Source: Marivirga harenae
Lineage (GTDB): Bacteria; Bacteroidota; Bacteroidia; Cytophagales; Cyclobacteriaceae
Length of the DNA stretch: 64,000 bases
Reading direction: 5' to 3'
Assembly (NCBI RefSeq): GCF_030534335.1
Contig: NZ_CP130565.1
Coordinates: 641,501 to 705,500, forward strand
Shown here: positions 57,001 through 64,000 of the stretch, in pieces
How positions within the stretch are numbered: position 1 is the first letter of the stretch
Layout of the letters: each line of letters begins with the position of its first letter
Position numbers and translations under genes: made by a program
Notes under the pieces: model-generated
Database searches by the model: none
What the model was told of the DNA's origin: nothing
What the model saw: only the letters and a program-made list of their open reading frames with translations

Positions 57001-57386
57001 CCGGTGGTTCTACCAGACAACTCCTGATGAGATTGCAATACTGAACCCCCATCCCAAACAGCTATTTTAACGTTCCTCCCGCTCAGGTTTAGGCCTAACC
57101 GACCATTTCGCTTGACAGAGTTAATATTTGTCAAACGACTAGCATCAGCATTATATAATTTATAGAAAACGGGATTCCTATTTTGATCTAAATACTGGAC
57201 CTCTACTAACTCGTTATCAACAAAATATTTACTTTTCAGTCCTTGGGACTCAAGCAACTTCTCGGCTTCATTCTTTTTTTCAATTTCCACACTTTTTATA
57301 GTTTCCAAATTTTGTGCCTTAAGGGCAAAACAATTGAAAAATATGTAAAGCAATACTAAACTAAAGTGACGTACTTGTGTTTTCAT
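54024..57386 (-). CDS. Subtilisin-like serine protease (S8) with T9SS C-terminal signal
   Basis: I start at the ATG at 57386 (MKTQVRHFSLVLLYIF), which gives a signal peptide; the in-frame ATG at 57425 adds 13 residues. The S8 domain spans about 95-400 with the triad Asp in KIAVWDGGS, His in SNHATHVTG, and Ser in LSGTSMSAPN (about 340). Long beta-rich regions follow, including a PKD-like part (about 885-960). The last 80 residues (VKIYPNPTNGVFKVQS ... KLMVLE) form the type A T9SS sorting domain. The protease should be exported to the cell surface or medium, possibly supplying peptides to the SusCD pair upstream. Confidence 0.93.
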   Translation of the reverse strand: MKTQVRHFSLVLLYIFFNCFALKAQNLETIKSVEIEKKNEAEKLLESQGLKSKYFVDNELVEVQYLDQNRNPVFYKLYNADASRLTNINSVKRNGRLGLNLSGRNVKIAVWDGGSVLQSHQELSGRTTGGDSPENLSNHATHVTGTIIGAGVNASAEGMATSGIIKYYDFNQDNSEMITAAEDGVIVSNHSYGEVLGWNYNGSAWQWFGDSDISETEDYRFGSYNSSSQLWDDIAHSNPYYLIVKSAGNDRSDAGNGTGAPADGPFDSIGPKGCAKNILTVGAVMKASNFNNPQDIKITSFSSWGPTDDGRIKPDIVGVGQGLLSASSAGEDQYASLSGTSMSAPNVTGGLALLQELYFNMNSKYMLSATLKGLVIHTAKSTGTKIGPDYQFGWGLLDVAAASELLLKLDDNNRIIESSITSSMDEVVHLIQADSGDLITSTLSWTDLPGSTINSDTLNPTDLRLVNDLDTRLYFNGSEVAFPYVMNPESKSQSTGDNFRDNVEKIHFTAVESGTYELKISHKGLANDQDQTYSLTLSSENSESNVNTMILSSVNDDWNDLSNWKNFDESAVQSLPNSNTVVLIDNFEGEAVRLNSDLEVFSIGALDGSSFELDLNGHTLSLNSISLNHEGQIIKNGVIAMKSAYSSSIINGNESFQDIVLQVDKDDDKSVNLIGKLKFSKIEVINGLIGSNESDLEIDSLVLSENVSLRFSNLSLTINNLFEAASDDLVFEASNIIFPTDNAHVNANINNDAGSIEFKGSNFQVTGDFIASDFRVDGLLNYAGSLEIDNFLIYDSSQINFTSGSNVLVNSNFEVIDSLNNRNGAVIESTDAKSFIESNGANKLCFSDLSVINVDAIGSTKLVLDENSTSVNAEGWILQSCENVLDAKFTYEFSCANGVTKFYNTSDGVNITSYQWEFELDGDIISVEDENPEIEFSKTGIVNVFFTINTSDEVSTFTREINVVQSNIAKPSIVLENNILSSTRFSDNYQWYFDGLPIENSNSPSIPIGDMSGEFQVEIYNGRCLMRSDVFEFIVTGNAESLEDVVKIYPNPTNGVFKVQSQVDLEIQGVYSLTGESIEFKVSHLSNSLQEVSIDGKEGVFFILFRTSDRNYMKKLMVLE

Positions 57387-57419
57387 AAATTGATAACTGA
57401 ATAAATAGAAAAATAGTTT

Positions 57420-57449
57420 AAACAAAAATAGGGAGTAAACTCCCTATTT
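57420..57449 (-). terminator. Intrinsic terminator after the Calx-beta lipoprotein gene
   Basis: A perfect 11-bp stem with a 2-nt loop (57426-57436 with 57439-57449; tagggagt / actcccta core). On the minus strand it is followed by TTTTTGTT. It separates the SusCD-lipoprotein transcript from the protease gene, allowing partial readthrough at most. Confidence 0.85.
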
Positions 57450-57475
57450 CTATAACAATAATTAATAACTCTAAA

Positions 57476-58282
57476 TTACAATCTCGTAAAAGTAGAAGTT
57501 CCTGCATCACCGAATCCATTGCTCCAAGTCAATACAAAATTTCCATCACAATCCATTGTTCCAGAACCATTGAATACATCTCCACCGTAGACTACGTCTG
57601 GCTGATCAACCATTGAGATTGCAAATACATCCGTTGCAAATTGACCAGGATTGTCAGCTGATTGATAACAATTAGGATACAAACCACCAGTCACATCAGA
57701 AAGCTCATAAACATATTGGAAGTCACCTAAATCCTCAACTAAAGTGATGGTAACCTCATTAGTAACACCCTCACATCCACCAGGAGAAGTCTCGGAAGTT
57801 ACAACCGAGTAATCACCTGCTAAATTTGGTATATCACAATCGTCATCTGCAATAAGAATTGTTGCCCCTACTCTTTCCGTTCCTTCAGTAGCAACCGCAA
57901 CACCAGTAGCAGAAACAATTGAAACCGTTACTGACTTATCTCCATCAGGTGAGTCGTTATTACTGTAAGAAATTGTAAAAGGAGCAGAAAATTCACCTGC
58001 GGGAATTGTTACTGTATTGGATGAAGGTAATGTAACATTTCCAGCTGCATTATCAGATGTAGTTACGCTTAATTCAACAGTAATAGCACTACTTTGAGCG
58101 GGGCCTGTTAAAATAATATTCACAGTTGCTTGCCCTGATTCTGCATCCTCGGCCACTGTAATAGAGCCAGCATCAACAGAAACAAATGGATCATAATCAA
58201 ACTCATTTGTTAAATCTGAGTTTACTGTGTCGCAGGCAGTAATAGCCGCAACCATTAATAAACTGTATAATAATTTTTTCAT
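57476..58282 (-). CDS. Lipoprotein with Calx-beta-like domain
   Basis: The lipoprotein signal ends MVAAITACDT. Residues about 30-145 resemble a Calx-beta immunoglobulin-like domain (SVDAGSITVAEDAESGQATV, VTIPAGEFSAPFTISYSNND). The remainder is a beta-rich domain with paired cysteines (DDDCDIPN, GGCEGVT, NCYQ, MDCDG). Lipoproteins in this position after SusD often bind ligand on the cell surface. It lies 8 bp from the preceding gene of the SusCD cluster. Confidence 0.78.
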   Translation of the reverse strand: MKKLLYSLLMVAAITACDTVNSDLTNEFDYDPFVSVDAGSITVAEDAESGQATVNIILTGPAQSSAITVELSVTTSDNAAGNVTLPSSNTVTIPAGEFSAPFTISYSNNDSPDGDKSVTVSIVSATGVAVATEGTERVGATILIADDDCDIPNLAGDYSVVTSETSPGGCEGVTNEVTITLVEDLGDFQYVYELSDVTGGLYPNCYQSADNPGQFATDVFAISMVDQPDVVYGGDVFNGSGTMDCDGNFVLTWSNGFGDAGTSTFTRL

Positions 58283-58289
58283 AATACTT

Positions 58290-58982
58290 TTATTTATAGT
58301 CTTCTAAATAATTCATTAAGTTAACAATATCACTATCATTTTCTAGATCTAAATCCTCAGATCTAACATACCTCTTTACCTCTTTGTAGTCAATAGCTTC
58401 AAGATCCTTGAATAGCTTTTTTAGCCTGCTTTCCACCCAAACATTTTCCTCTGAAACAAAAACAAAATTTTCAGAAATGGAGAAGTATTTGGATTTTTTA
58501 TCAGAGCTAGAATAACCAGTATTACCCTGAGTATCTCTATATTCTAATTTTGCTGCTTTGTATCGATATAATGAAAATTTACTTCCATTAAAAAGGACTT
58601 GAAAATATCCATTGTGCTGCACGCCCTTGAAATCAGATTTTACGTATTTAAAACCCGAAACCGTAAATGACTTTACAAACGTTGGATTTATATAATTCAA
58701 ATCCTCTTGATCCTTTTCTTGCAATAAAATTGAATTCTCAAAAGAGTCGTAATTAATTTTTACATCACAAATCTCTTTACCGTCAGACAATACTAAACAA
58801 GCCTCAGTGATTTCCTCAAACAAATATGGATCACCATCAAAAGATGAATATGTTCCTTTTTCATATAATAAATCTTTGTTAAGGAAATTTGGATCAATCT
58901 GATCCATGATTGTGCCACCAGTCTGTGCTAGCGAAGTCAAACCAAATAAAGAAAAAAATAAAATAACAAAAATTTGCTTCAT
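58290..58982 (-). CDS. Secreted protein of unknown function in the SusCD locus
   Basis: A signal peptide ends LFGLTSLAQ. The mature 210 residues have no motif I can name: a beta-rich centre (YLFEEITEACLVLSDG, FKYVKSDFKGVQHNGYFQVL, FSLYRYKAAKLEY) and an acidic helical tail (LKKLFKDLEAIDYKEVKRYV). The tail pattern, ending NLMNYLEDY, is seen in several Bacteroidota periplasmic proteins of unknown role. Its position between SusD and the Calx-beta lipoprotein suggests a part in the same system. Confidence 0.72.
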   Translation of the reverse strand: MKQIFVILFFSLFGLTSLAQTGGTIMDQIDPNFLNKDLLYEKGTYSSFDGDPYLFEEITEACLVLSDGKEICDVKINYDSFENSILLQEKDQEDLNYINPTFVKSFTVSGFKYVKSDFKGVQHNGYFQVLFNGSKFSLYRYKAAKLEYRDTQGNTGYSSSDKKSKYFSISENFVFVSEENVWVESRLKKLFKDLEAIDYKEVKRYVRSEDLDLENDSDIVNLMNYLEDYK

Positions 58983-58997
58983 AAAGAGAATGTTAAG

Positions 58998-59020
58998 GAC
59001 AGGGTATTAAAAACCCTGCC
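58998..59020 (-). repeat. Hairpin downstream of susD-like gene
   Basis: CAGGGT (59000-59005) and ACCCTG (59013-59018) form a stem with a 7-nt loop, extended by weaker pairs. No T-tail follows on the minus strand, so it may stabilise the SusCD message or lower expression of the genes after it, rather than end transcription. Confidence 0.45.
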
Positions 59021-59048
59021 CATAATTAGATAATGATATTACTAAAAA

Positions 59049-60470
59049 TCATTCTGCGTAGCCAGCATTTTGAACCATGTTCTCATTCACATCCATTTCA
59101 TTCTGAGGGATAGGGAATATTCTGAGTGGGCTACCACTAGATATAGAACAAGGTGCTGTAATTTCAAGACCTGTTCCACATTGATTTCTAGTTAATCCTC
59201 TTCCTAAACGGAATAAATCAAATGATCTATGACCTTCGAAAGCAAATTCTCTTCTTCTCTCATCCATGATTTCATCTAACAAACCATTATTAGGGACATC
59301 AGTAGTTGTCAAAGCAGCTAATCCTCTAAATGCTCTGAATTCATTAAGCACCGTTCTTGCATTAGCAAAATCATCTCTTCTTGCTGCCGCTTCTGCTGCA
59401 ATCATATACATTTCTGAGTTTCTAATGATTTTAGGGCTTACTAAACCTGGGATTCCTGATGCAGACTCCCCTAGGAATTTACCAACATAAAATTCACCAC
59501 CTACTTCATAGATTAGATCTAATCTCGGATCACCTGCTTCGTATAGATTAATAATATCACTAGATACTCGAATATCACCATATCCAATCGATTGATCGAT
59601 GTATATATATCCAAAGTTATCAGCTCCTCTACTTTCGTTTCCAACAAACTTCAAAGTAAATATTTCGGAATCATTTTCAGATGAATCCCAAAAGTCTACT
59701 AAGTCTGCTCCAGCAGCCATACCATATTGAGCTCTAACTGAATTTGCCAAACTATAAGCATTGGCTAAATCATCACCTGTTGCTCGGTACAAATAGACTC
59801 TTGCTAACAATGCATCTACCGCACTACCTGTAAACCTAACAGGTCCTACAGAACCATCTGTCATTAAAGATTTGGCTTGCGTTAAGTCAGCAATGATGTT
59901 TTCATAAACGACAGAAACAGCATCCCTAGCTGGCTCGCCAATAAATGCTTCCGTAATGTACGGAACACCTGGCTGCGAACCACCACCTTCTGAATAAGGC
60001 AAAGCAAAGCTCCTAACCAAGTCAAAATGAACCAAAGCTCTTACTGCATAAGCTTCACCAACAGCCTGATTAACAGCAGCTTGGTCTGTAGACTCAATTT
60101 CAGCATTAATAATGTTATTAGCTCTTAAAATAGTATTATATCCATTAGACCATAAATTAGATATATCGCCTGAAAATGGATTGTTTTGATACTGGTAATT
60201 ATTCAGGAACCTATTACTATTTCTTGTTGAAATATAAACATTATCACCATGAGCTTCCCACATAACAGGGAAATTTCTGCCATAATAGTTCAATAATTGT
60301 AAACCATCGTAAGCTCCATTTAAGGCTGCTTGCAGACCTTCTAAGTCAGAAATGGCCTCCTCAGTAGATAATGACTGAGCTGGCTGAAGTTCCAACGGAT
60401 CTTCTTCACAAGATAATAGGAACACAGTACCTACTATCAATGCAAATAATTTTACATTAAATAATTTCAT
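59049..60470 (-). CDS. SusD/RagB family surface lipoprotein
   Basis: 473 residues with lipoprotein signal (GTVFLLSCEED). SusD-type features: an N-terminal region with TPR-like helices (LQAALNGAYDGLQLL), AVRALVHFDLVRSFA, the DALLARVYLYRAT helix, LRLIRNSEMYMIAAEAAARR region and the closing ERRREFAFEGHRSFDLFRLG with FPIPQNEMDVN. SusD proteins cap the SusC channel and bind oligosaccharide or peptide at the surface. Ligand class cannot be read; the nearby surface protease favours peptides. Co-transcribed with SusC 12 bp upstream. Confidence 0.95.
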   Translation of the reverse strand: MKLFNVKLFALIVGTVFLLSCEEDPLELQPAQSLSTEEAISDLEGLQAALNGAYDGLQLLNYYGRNFPVMWEAHGDNVYISTRNSNRFLNNYQYQNNPFSGDISNLWSNGYNTILRANNIINAEIESTDQAAVNQAVGEAYAVRALVHFDLVRSFALPYSEGGGSQPGVPYITEAFIGEPARDAVSVVYENIIADLTQAKSLMTDGSVGPVRFTGSAVDALLARVYLYRATGDDLANAYSLANSVRAQYGMAAGADLVDFWDSSENDSEIFTLKFVGNESRGADNFGYIYIDQSIGYGDIRVSSDIINLYEAGDPRLDLIYEVGGEFYVGKFLGESASGIPGLVSPKIIRNSEMYMIAAEAAARRDDFANARTVLNEFRAFRGLAALTTTDVPNNGLLDEIMDERRREFAFEGHRSFDLFRLGRGLTRNQCGTGLEITAPCSISSGSPLRIFPIPQNEMDVNENMVQNAGYAE

Positions 60471-60482
60471 ATTAATAAATTT

Positions 60483-63458
60483 TTAGAAGTTAATTTCAAT
60501 ACCACCAGTTACAACTTTACCAACAGGATATCTGAAAAACTCAGATCCATTTTCATCCATTTCAGGATCGAAACCAGAATAGTCAGTGAAAGTCAACAAG
60601 TTTTGACCTTGTCCATAAACTCTAATTCCCTGTAATCCGATAGTTTCCATCCATCTTTTAGGAAGATTATAACTTAAAGTAACGTTTCTTAATCGTAAGA
60701 AAGAACCATTTTCAAGGTAACGAGTAGACGCAGAATTTGAATTTCTATTACCACCTAAAATTGGTTGTGGCAAATCAACCTCATCTCCTGGTTGCTCCCA
60801 ATATCCACTACCCACTGAAGTTAGGTGATTCCAACCGTATCTCTGGCCATCGCTTTCAATAAATGGTCTTGAGCCATTGTACACATCATTACCAGCTACA
60901 AAGTTAAAGAAGGCAGATAGCGTAATACCTTTATAACTGAAAGTATTATCGATACCTCCAAAGAAAGTCGGTTGCGCATCTCCAACAATTGTTCTATTTG
61001 CTAAAGCGTAATTTGAAGTTACTCCTCCATCTTCTGTTAACCAAAGTGGTGCCCCATTTGCAGGATTCACTCCAGCCCATCTAGGCAAGTTCCAAGATCG
61101 AACAGGCAATCCCTCTCTGATAATTTGATTACCATTTAGAATATCCTCTCCATCATTTAGAGCTAATACTTTATTTTCATTTCTTGAAATATTAAAGTTA
61201 GTAGTCCAAGTGAATTCACCTTCAACATTAATAGTATTGATAGCAATTTCAAAACCTCTATTTTGAACTTCACCAACATTTCTTAAAGCGGAAGTAAATC
61301 CACTTGTTCTAGAAATAGGTACATTAAGTAATAAGTTTTGAGATCTCTTGTCATAAACGTCAAATAACAACATTACTCTGTCATTGAACATTCCGTAATC
61401 TAGTCCAATATTTGCCGACACACTTTCTTCCCAAGTTAACTCAGGGTTAGATATTTGAGACGGACTACTTCCCGGTAAAGCATTATAAGCAACACCGAAA
61501 CCGTAAAGACCCAATGAACCAAAATTATCAATATCAGCATTTCCTGAAGTACCATAACTACCTCTTAACTTCAAATCGCTTATGAAGCTCAAGCCATCAA
61601 GAAAATCTTCTTCGATAATTCTATATGAACCACCAACAGACCAGAAATTTGCATATCTGTTATCAGCACCAAATCTTGATGAACCATCTCGTCTAATTGA
61701 CGCTGTAAAGAAATACTTATTATCATAGTCATAGTTTAACTGACCAATGTAAGATAAAAATGAGTACTCAGTATAAAATCCCCCTACACCTTGAGGCGTA
61801 GCTGTTGAGTTCAATGTTTTCAGCTTTCCTGAAGCCAAACCAATACCATAAGCAAAGAAACTTTCTCTTTCTCCTTTTTGATATTCAAAAACTGCTAAAC
61901 CACCAATATTATGTTTGTCAGCAATCGTCCAGTCACCACTTAATTTAGTTTGAGAAGTTAACAGTAAGTTTTGATTAAAATCTTCTGTTATTTCCCCACT
62001 ATTTGCTACACCATCATTAGTAGTAGGGTCTTGAAATGCTCCCTCCCTAATATTAACTAAATCAGCATTTAACACTTGAGATAATCTTAAGTTATCTAAA
62101 ATATTATAATTCAAAGCAAATTTAGTGATACCTCTTAAGTTGTTGTTAACAACAGGGTTTAAAGGTGCTGAATACAAGAAATTGTCTCCAGTAAATCCTA
62201 ACCAACCAGGCTCAAGTCCAGTGAATAATTCACCAGTTTCAGGATCTCTTGCACCTTGCAAAGGAGTGGTAGAGAAAGCACCTAAGAGCGGTGATGCAAA
62301 TCTATTTCCAGCAACTGCATTCAATTGATTTGTATAGGAAACATTCAAATTTAATTGAACATCTAATTTATCATTTAACTTATGATCTAAATTTGATCTC
62401 AAAGAGTATCTAGAAAAATCTGATTCTATTAAAGTACCCGCTTGATTAAAAGCTGATCCAGAAATAAAGAAACGAGTATTCTCATTACCTCCTGATGCTT
62501 GAATTTCATAATTTGAAGTTTCTCCCGTCCTAAATGCAGCATCAACCCAATCAGTAGTGTTGTCCAAAAGTTCTGGGCCTCTGTTGGCATCAATAACTGC
62601 ATCACTAAAACCAGAATTACGAAGGATTTGTCTTTCGTACTCCAAATTTTGTTGCGCACTCATCATGTCAAAATTACCAATCTGCGGCTGAGCAACTCCG
62701 TATTGAGCACTAACTGTAATTTTGGATTTACCAACTTTACCTTGTTTAGTATTAATTAAAATAACCCCATTCGCACCCCTTGATCCGTACAAAGAAGTTG
62801 CAGCTGCATCTTTTAGGATTGACATTGACTCAATGTCATTAGGGTTAATATTTGACATCACGTCATTAGTTGCAGCAGTAGTAGAGAAATCTCCGCTAGC
62901 CATGATTACACCATCAATTACATATAGAGGGCCTCTACCAGCAGTGATAGATCCATTACCTCTAATTCTGATAGTTTGAGCTGCACCCGGCTGACCTGAA
63001 GGAGCACTTGAATAAACTCCTGGAGCTCTACCTTGGATGATTTGATTAATATCTGGCATTGGCACTTCATTAATCTTATCTCCGTTTACTGTTGAAACAG
63101 AAGAAACTAATTTCTTCTGAGAAGTAGCAGAGTATCCTGTTACTACAACCTCACTTAGTTGTGCAATATCAGGATCCATTCTTACATCTATTACAGATCT
63201 GGCACCAATTTTTACCTCTTGCTTGGCCATGCCAATAAAAGTAAAAACTAATGTACCTCCATCTGATGGGACAGAAATTTTATAATTACCATCTAAATCC
63301 GTGGTAATACCTGTTCCGGTACCTTTTAACAATACGTTCACACCTGGTAAGCCTTCTCCAGTTTCAGCGTCTAAAACTGTACCGCTTACGGTGCGATCCT
63401 GTGCCCATGCGTGTAGCACGAACACCAACATGAAACATGTTAGTAGAATCTTCTTCAT
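60483..63458 (-). CDS. SusC/RagA family TonB-dependent outer-membrane transporter
   Basis: 991 residues. Signal peptide (LVFVLHAWAQ), a carboxypeptidase-regulatory-like domain (20-95, VSGTVLDAETGEGLPGVNVL), the SusC/RagA motif ending VVTGYS (TonB-box region, about 105), a plug domain with GSITAGRGPLYVIDGV and SLYGSRGANGVILI, and a barrel ending in VVTGGIEINF. It imports ligand captured by SusD using TonB energy. Length is typical for RagA-like members. No glycoside hydrolase genes lie nearby; the next genes encode surface proteins and an S8 protease. Confidence 0.97.
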   Translation of the reverse strand: MKKILLTCFMLVFVLHAWAQDRTVSGTVLDAETGEGLPGVNVLLKGTGTGITTDLDGNYKISVPSDGGTLVFTFIGMAKQEVKIGARSVIDVRMDPDIAQLSEVVVTGYSATSQKKLVSSVSTVNGDKINEVPMPDINQIIQGRAPGVYSSAPSGQPGAAQTIRIRGNGSITAGRGPLYVIDGVIMASGDFSTTAATNDVMSNINPNDIESMSILKDAAATSLYGSRGANGVILINTKQGKVGKSKITVSAQYGVAQPQIGNFDMMSAQQNLEYERQILRNSGFSDAVIDANRGPELLDNTTDWVDAAFRTGETSNYEIQASGGNENTRFFISGSAFNQAGTLIESDFSRYSLRSNLDHKLNDKLDVQLNLNVSYTNQLNAVAGNRFASPLLGAFSTTPLQGARDPETGELFTGLEPGWLGFTGDNFLYSAPLNPVVNNNLRGITKFALNYNILDNLRLSQVLNADLVNIREGAFQDPTTNDGVANSGEITEDFNQNLLLTSQTKLSGDWTIADKHNIGGLAVFEYQKGERESFFAYGIGLASGKLKTLNSTATPQGVGGFYTEYSFLSYIGQLNYDYDNKYFFTASIRRDGSSRFGADNRYANFWSVGGSYRIIEEDFLDGLSFISDLKLRGSYGTSGNADIDNFGSLGLYGFGVAYNALPGSSPSQISNPELTWEESVSANIGLDYGMFNDRVMLLFDVYDKRSQNLLLNVPISRTSGFTSALRNVGEVQNRGFEIAINTINVEGEFTWTTNFNISRNENKVLALNDGEDILNGNQIIREGLPVRSWNLPRWAGVNPANGAPLWLTEDGGVTSNYALANRTIVGDAQPTFFGGIDNTFSYKGITLSAFFNFVAGNDVYNGSRPFIESDGQRYGWNHLTSVGSGYWEQPGDEVDLPQPILGGNRNSNSASTRYLENGSFLRLRNVTLSYNLPKRWMETIGLQGIRVYGQGQNLLTFTDYSGFDPEMDENGSEFFRYPVGKVVTGGIEINF

Positions 63459-63689
63459 ACTTATTTTAGTTTAGGTTAACAATAATTAAAGGTTAAATGT
63501 ACATAACATTACATGAAAATACCTAACAAAATATTAATTTTTCTTGAAAATAATTTACCAAATAAAAATTATCTTTTTCCTTATAATATAGTTTATTGTT
63601 GTTATGATAGATTCTAAACCCATATAATACAAAGGAAACTTATACAATAGTATTTTGTAAAAATATAATTTTGCTAATATTAAATTGAA

Positions 63690-64000
63690 TTAAAGAATTT
63701 TGAAAACCACCGTCTTTTGATACTTACCAGACGATAATCTTTTTGCCCCATATCCTACGGCATTTATCCTTTCCTTATCCAGACCGTATCCATCAATTAA
63801 TTTTTCATAAACTGCGCCAGCTCTTTTTCTGGATAACTCCTTATTATAAGAATCAGATCCTAGCTTGTCAGTGTATCCTCCAATTTCTATCTTCACATTA
63901 GGGTTTTGAATTAGGAAATCGGCTATTTTATTAATCTCATTTTGAGACTTCTCTGACAATTCATAGCTATCAAATTCAAAATATATATTATTGAGCATTA
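63690..64000 (-). CDS. OmpA-family C-terminal domain protein, 5' part beyond window
   Basis: The minus-strand frame is open to the right edge, so only the last about 103 residues are seen. NIYFEFDSYELSEKSQNEIN, KIEIGGYTDKLGSDSYN, ELSRKRAGAVYEKLI and RINAVGYGAKRL are the OmpA/MotB peptidoglycan-binding motifs, with the Asp of GGYTDKLGS and the Arg of LSRKRA as expected diaminopimelate contacts. The domain would tether an outer-membrane protein to peptidoglycan. Nothing can be said of the N-terminal part. Confidence 0.9.
   Translation of the reverse strand, partial: MLNNIYFEFDSYELSEKSQNEINKIADFLIQNPNVKIEIGGYTDKLGSDSYNKELSRKRAGAVYEKLIDGYGLDKERINAVGYGAKRLSSGKYQKTVVFKIL

Overview
The window reads as chromosome of a member of the Bacteroidota, most likely a marine Cytophagales close to Marivirga. 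This is an inference from gene content: a SusC/SusD pair, a type IX secretion sorting domain, a T9SS plug-domain protein, many Bacteroidota-specific lipoproteins, AT-rich sequence, and promoters of the Bacteroidota type (TTG, then TAnnTTTG). No rRNA, tRNA, transposase, phage gene or CRISPR array was seen.

Layout. 1-6022: a WG-repeat protein cut by the left edge, an orphan histidine kinase, and a three-gene envelope cluster (thioredoxin-fold lipoprotein, acidic secreted protein, DUF2490 outer-membrane protein). 6063-6310: a promoter, a structured non-coding RNA of about 210 nt and an intrinsic terminator, followed by an octamer tandem repeat and an M28 peptidase. 8134-12821: a GIN-domain protein, a small membrane protein, a GAF protein, a decayed gene copy, a SnoaL-like lipoprotein and an SDR enzyme. 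12822-21505: single-gene units (frameshifted DUF885 lipoprotein, DUF4407 membrane protein, SDR, serine hydrolase, lipoprotein, twin ClbS/DfsB-like genes, HExxH protein). 22055-24926: a membrane-anchored PIN-like protein, an amber-interrupted small membrane gene and a small secreted protein. This stretch, from about 18640, looks accessory. 24995-29390: a frameshifted lipoprotein gene and a large TolB-propeller/amidohydrolase protein.

The core-like half follows. alaS-gatB-redoxin lie on the minus strand. M23 peptidase, CapA-like phosphatase, MerR regulator and dprA lie on the plus strand. Outer-membrane porin-like protein, BCCT transporter and UspA protein form a minus-strand group that may serve osmolyte uptake. 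HAD phosphatase, DUF4159 protein and two envelope proteins form a plus-strand group. An ECF sigma factor overlaps a gene for an inner-membrane-anchored protein with a C-terminal barrel, and is divergent from the T9SS plug-domain gene. AI-2E family transporter, ychF and a stand-alone cas6 form another minus-strand group.

The right end (54024-63458, minus) is a SusC-SusD locus followed by a small secreted protein, a Calx-beta-like lipoprotein and a subtilisin-like protease carrying a T9SS signal. Together these suggest a surface capture and protein-degradation unit. An OmpA C-terminal domain runs off the right edge.

Four broken genes are visible: a remnant related to the amidohydrolase gene (10709-10871), two single-base frameshifts (near 13746 and 25401) and an amber-interrupted gene (24234-24446). 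The strongest candidates for something undescribed are the PIN-like/transmembrane protein, the orphan Cas6 and the structured RNA.
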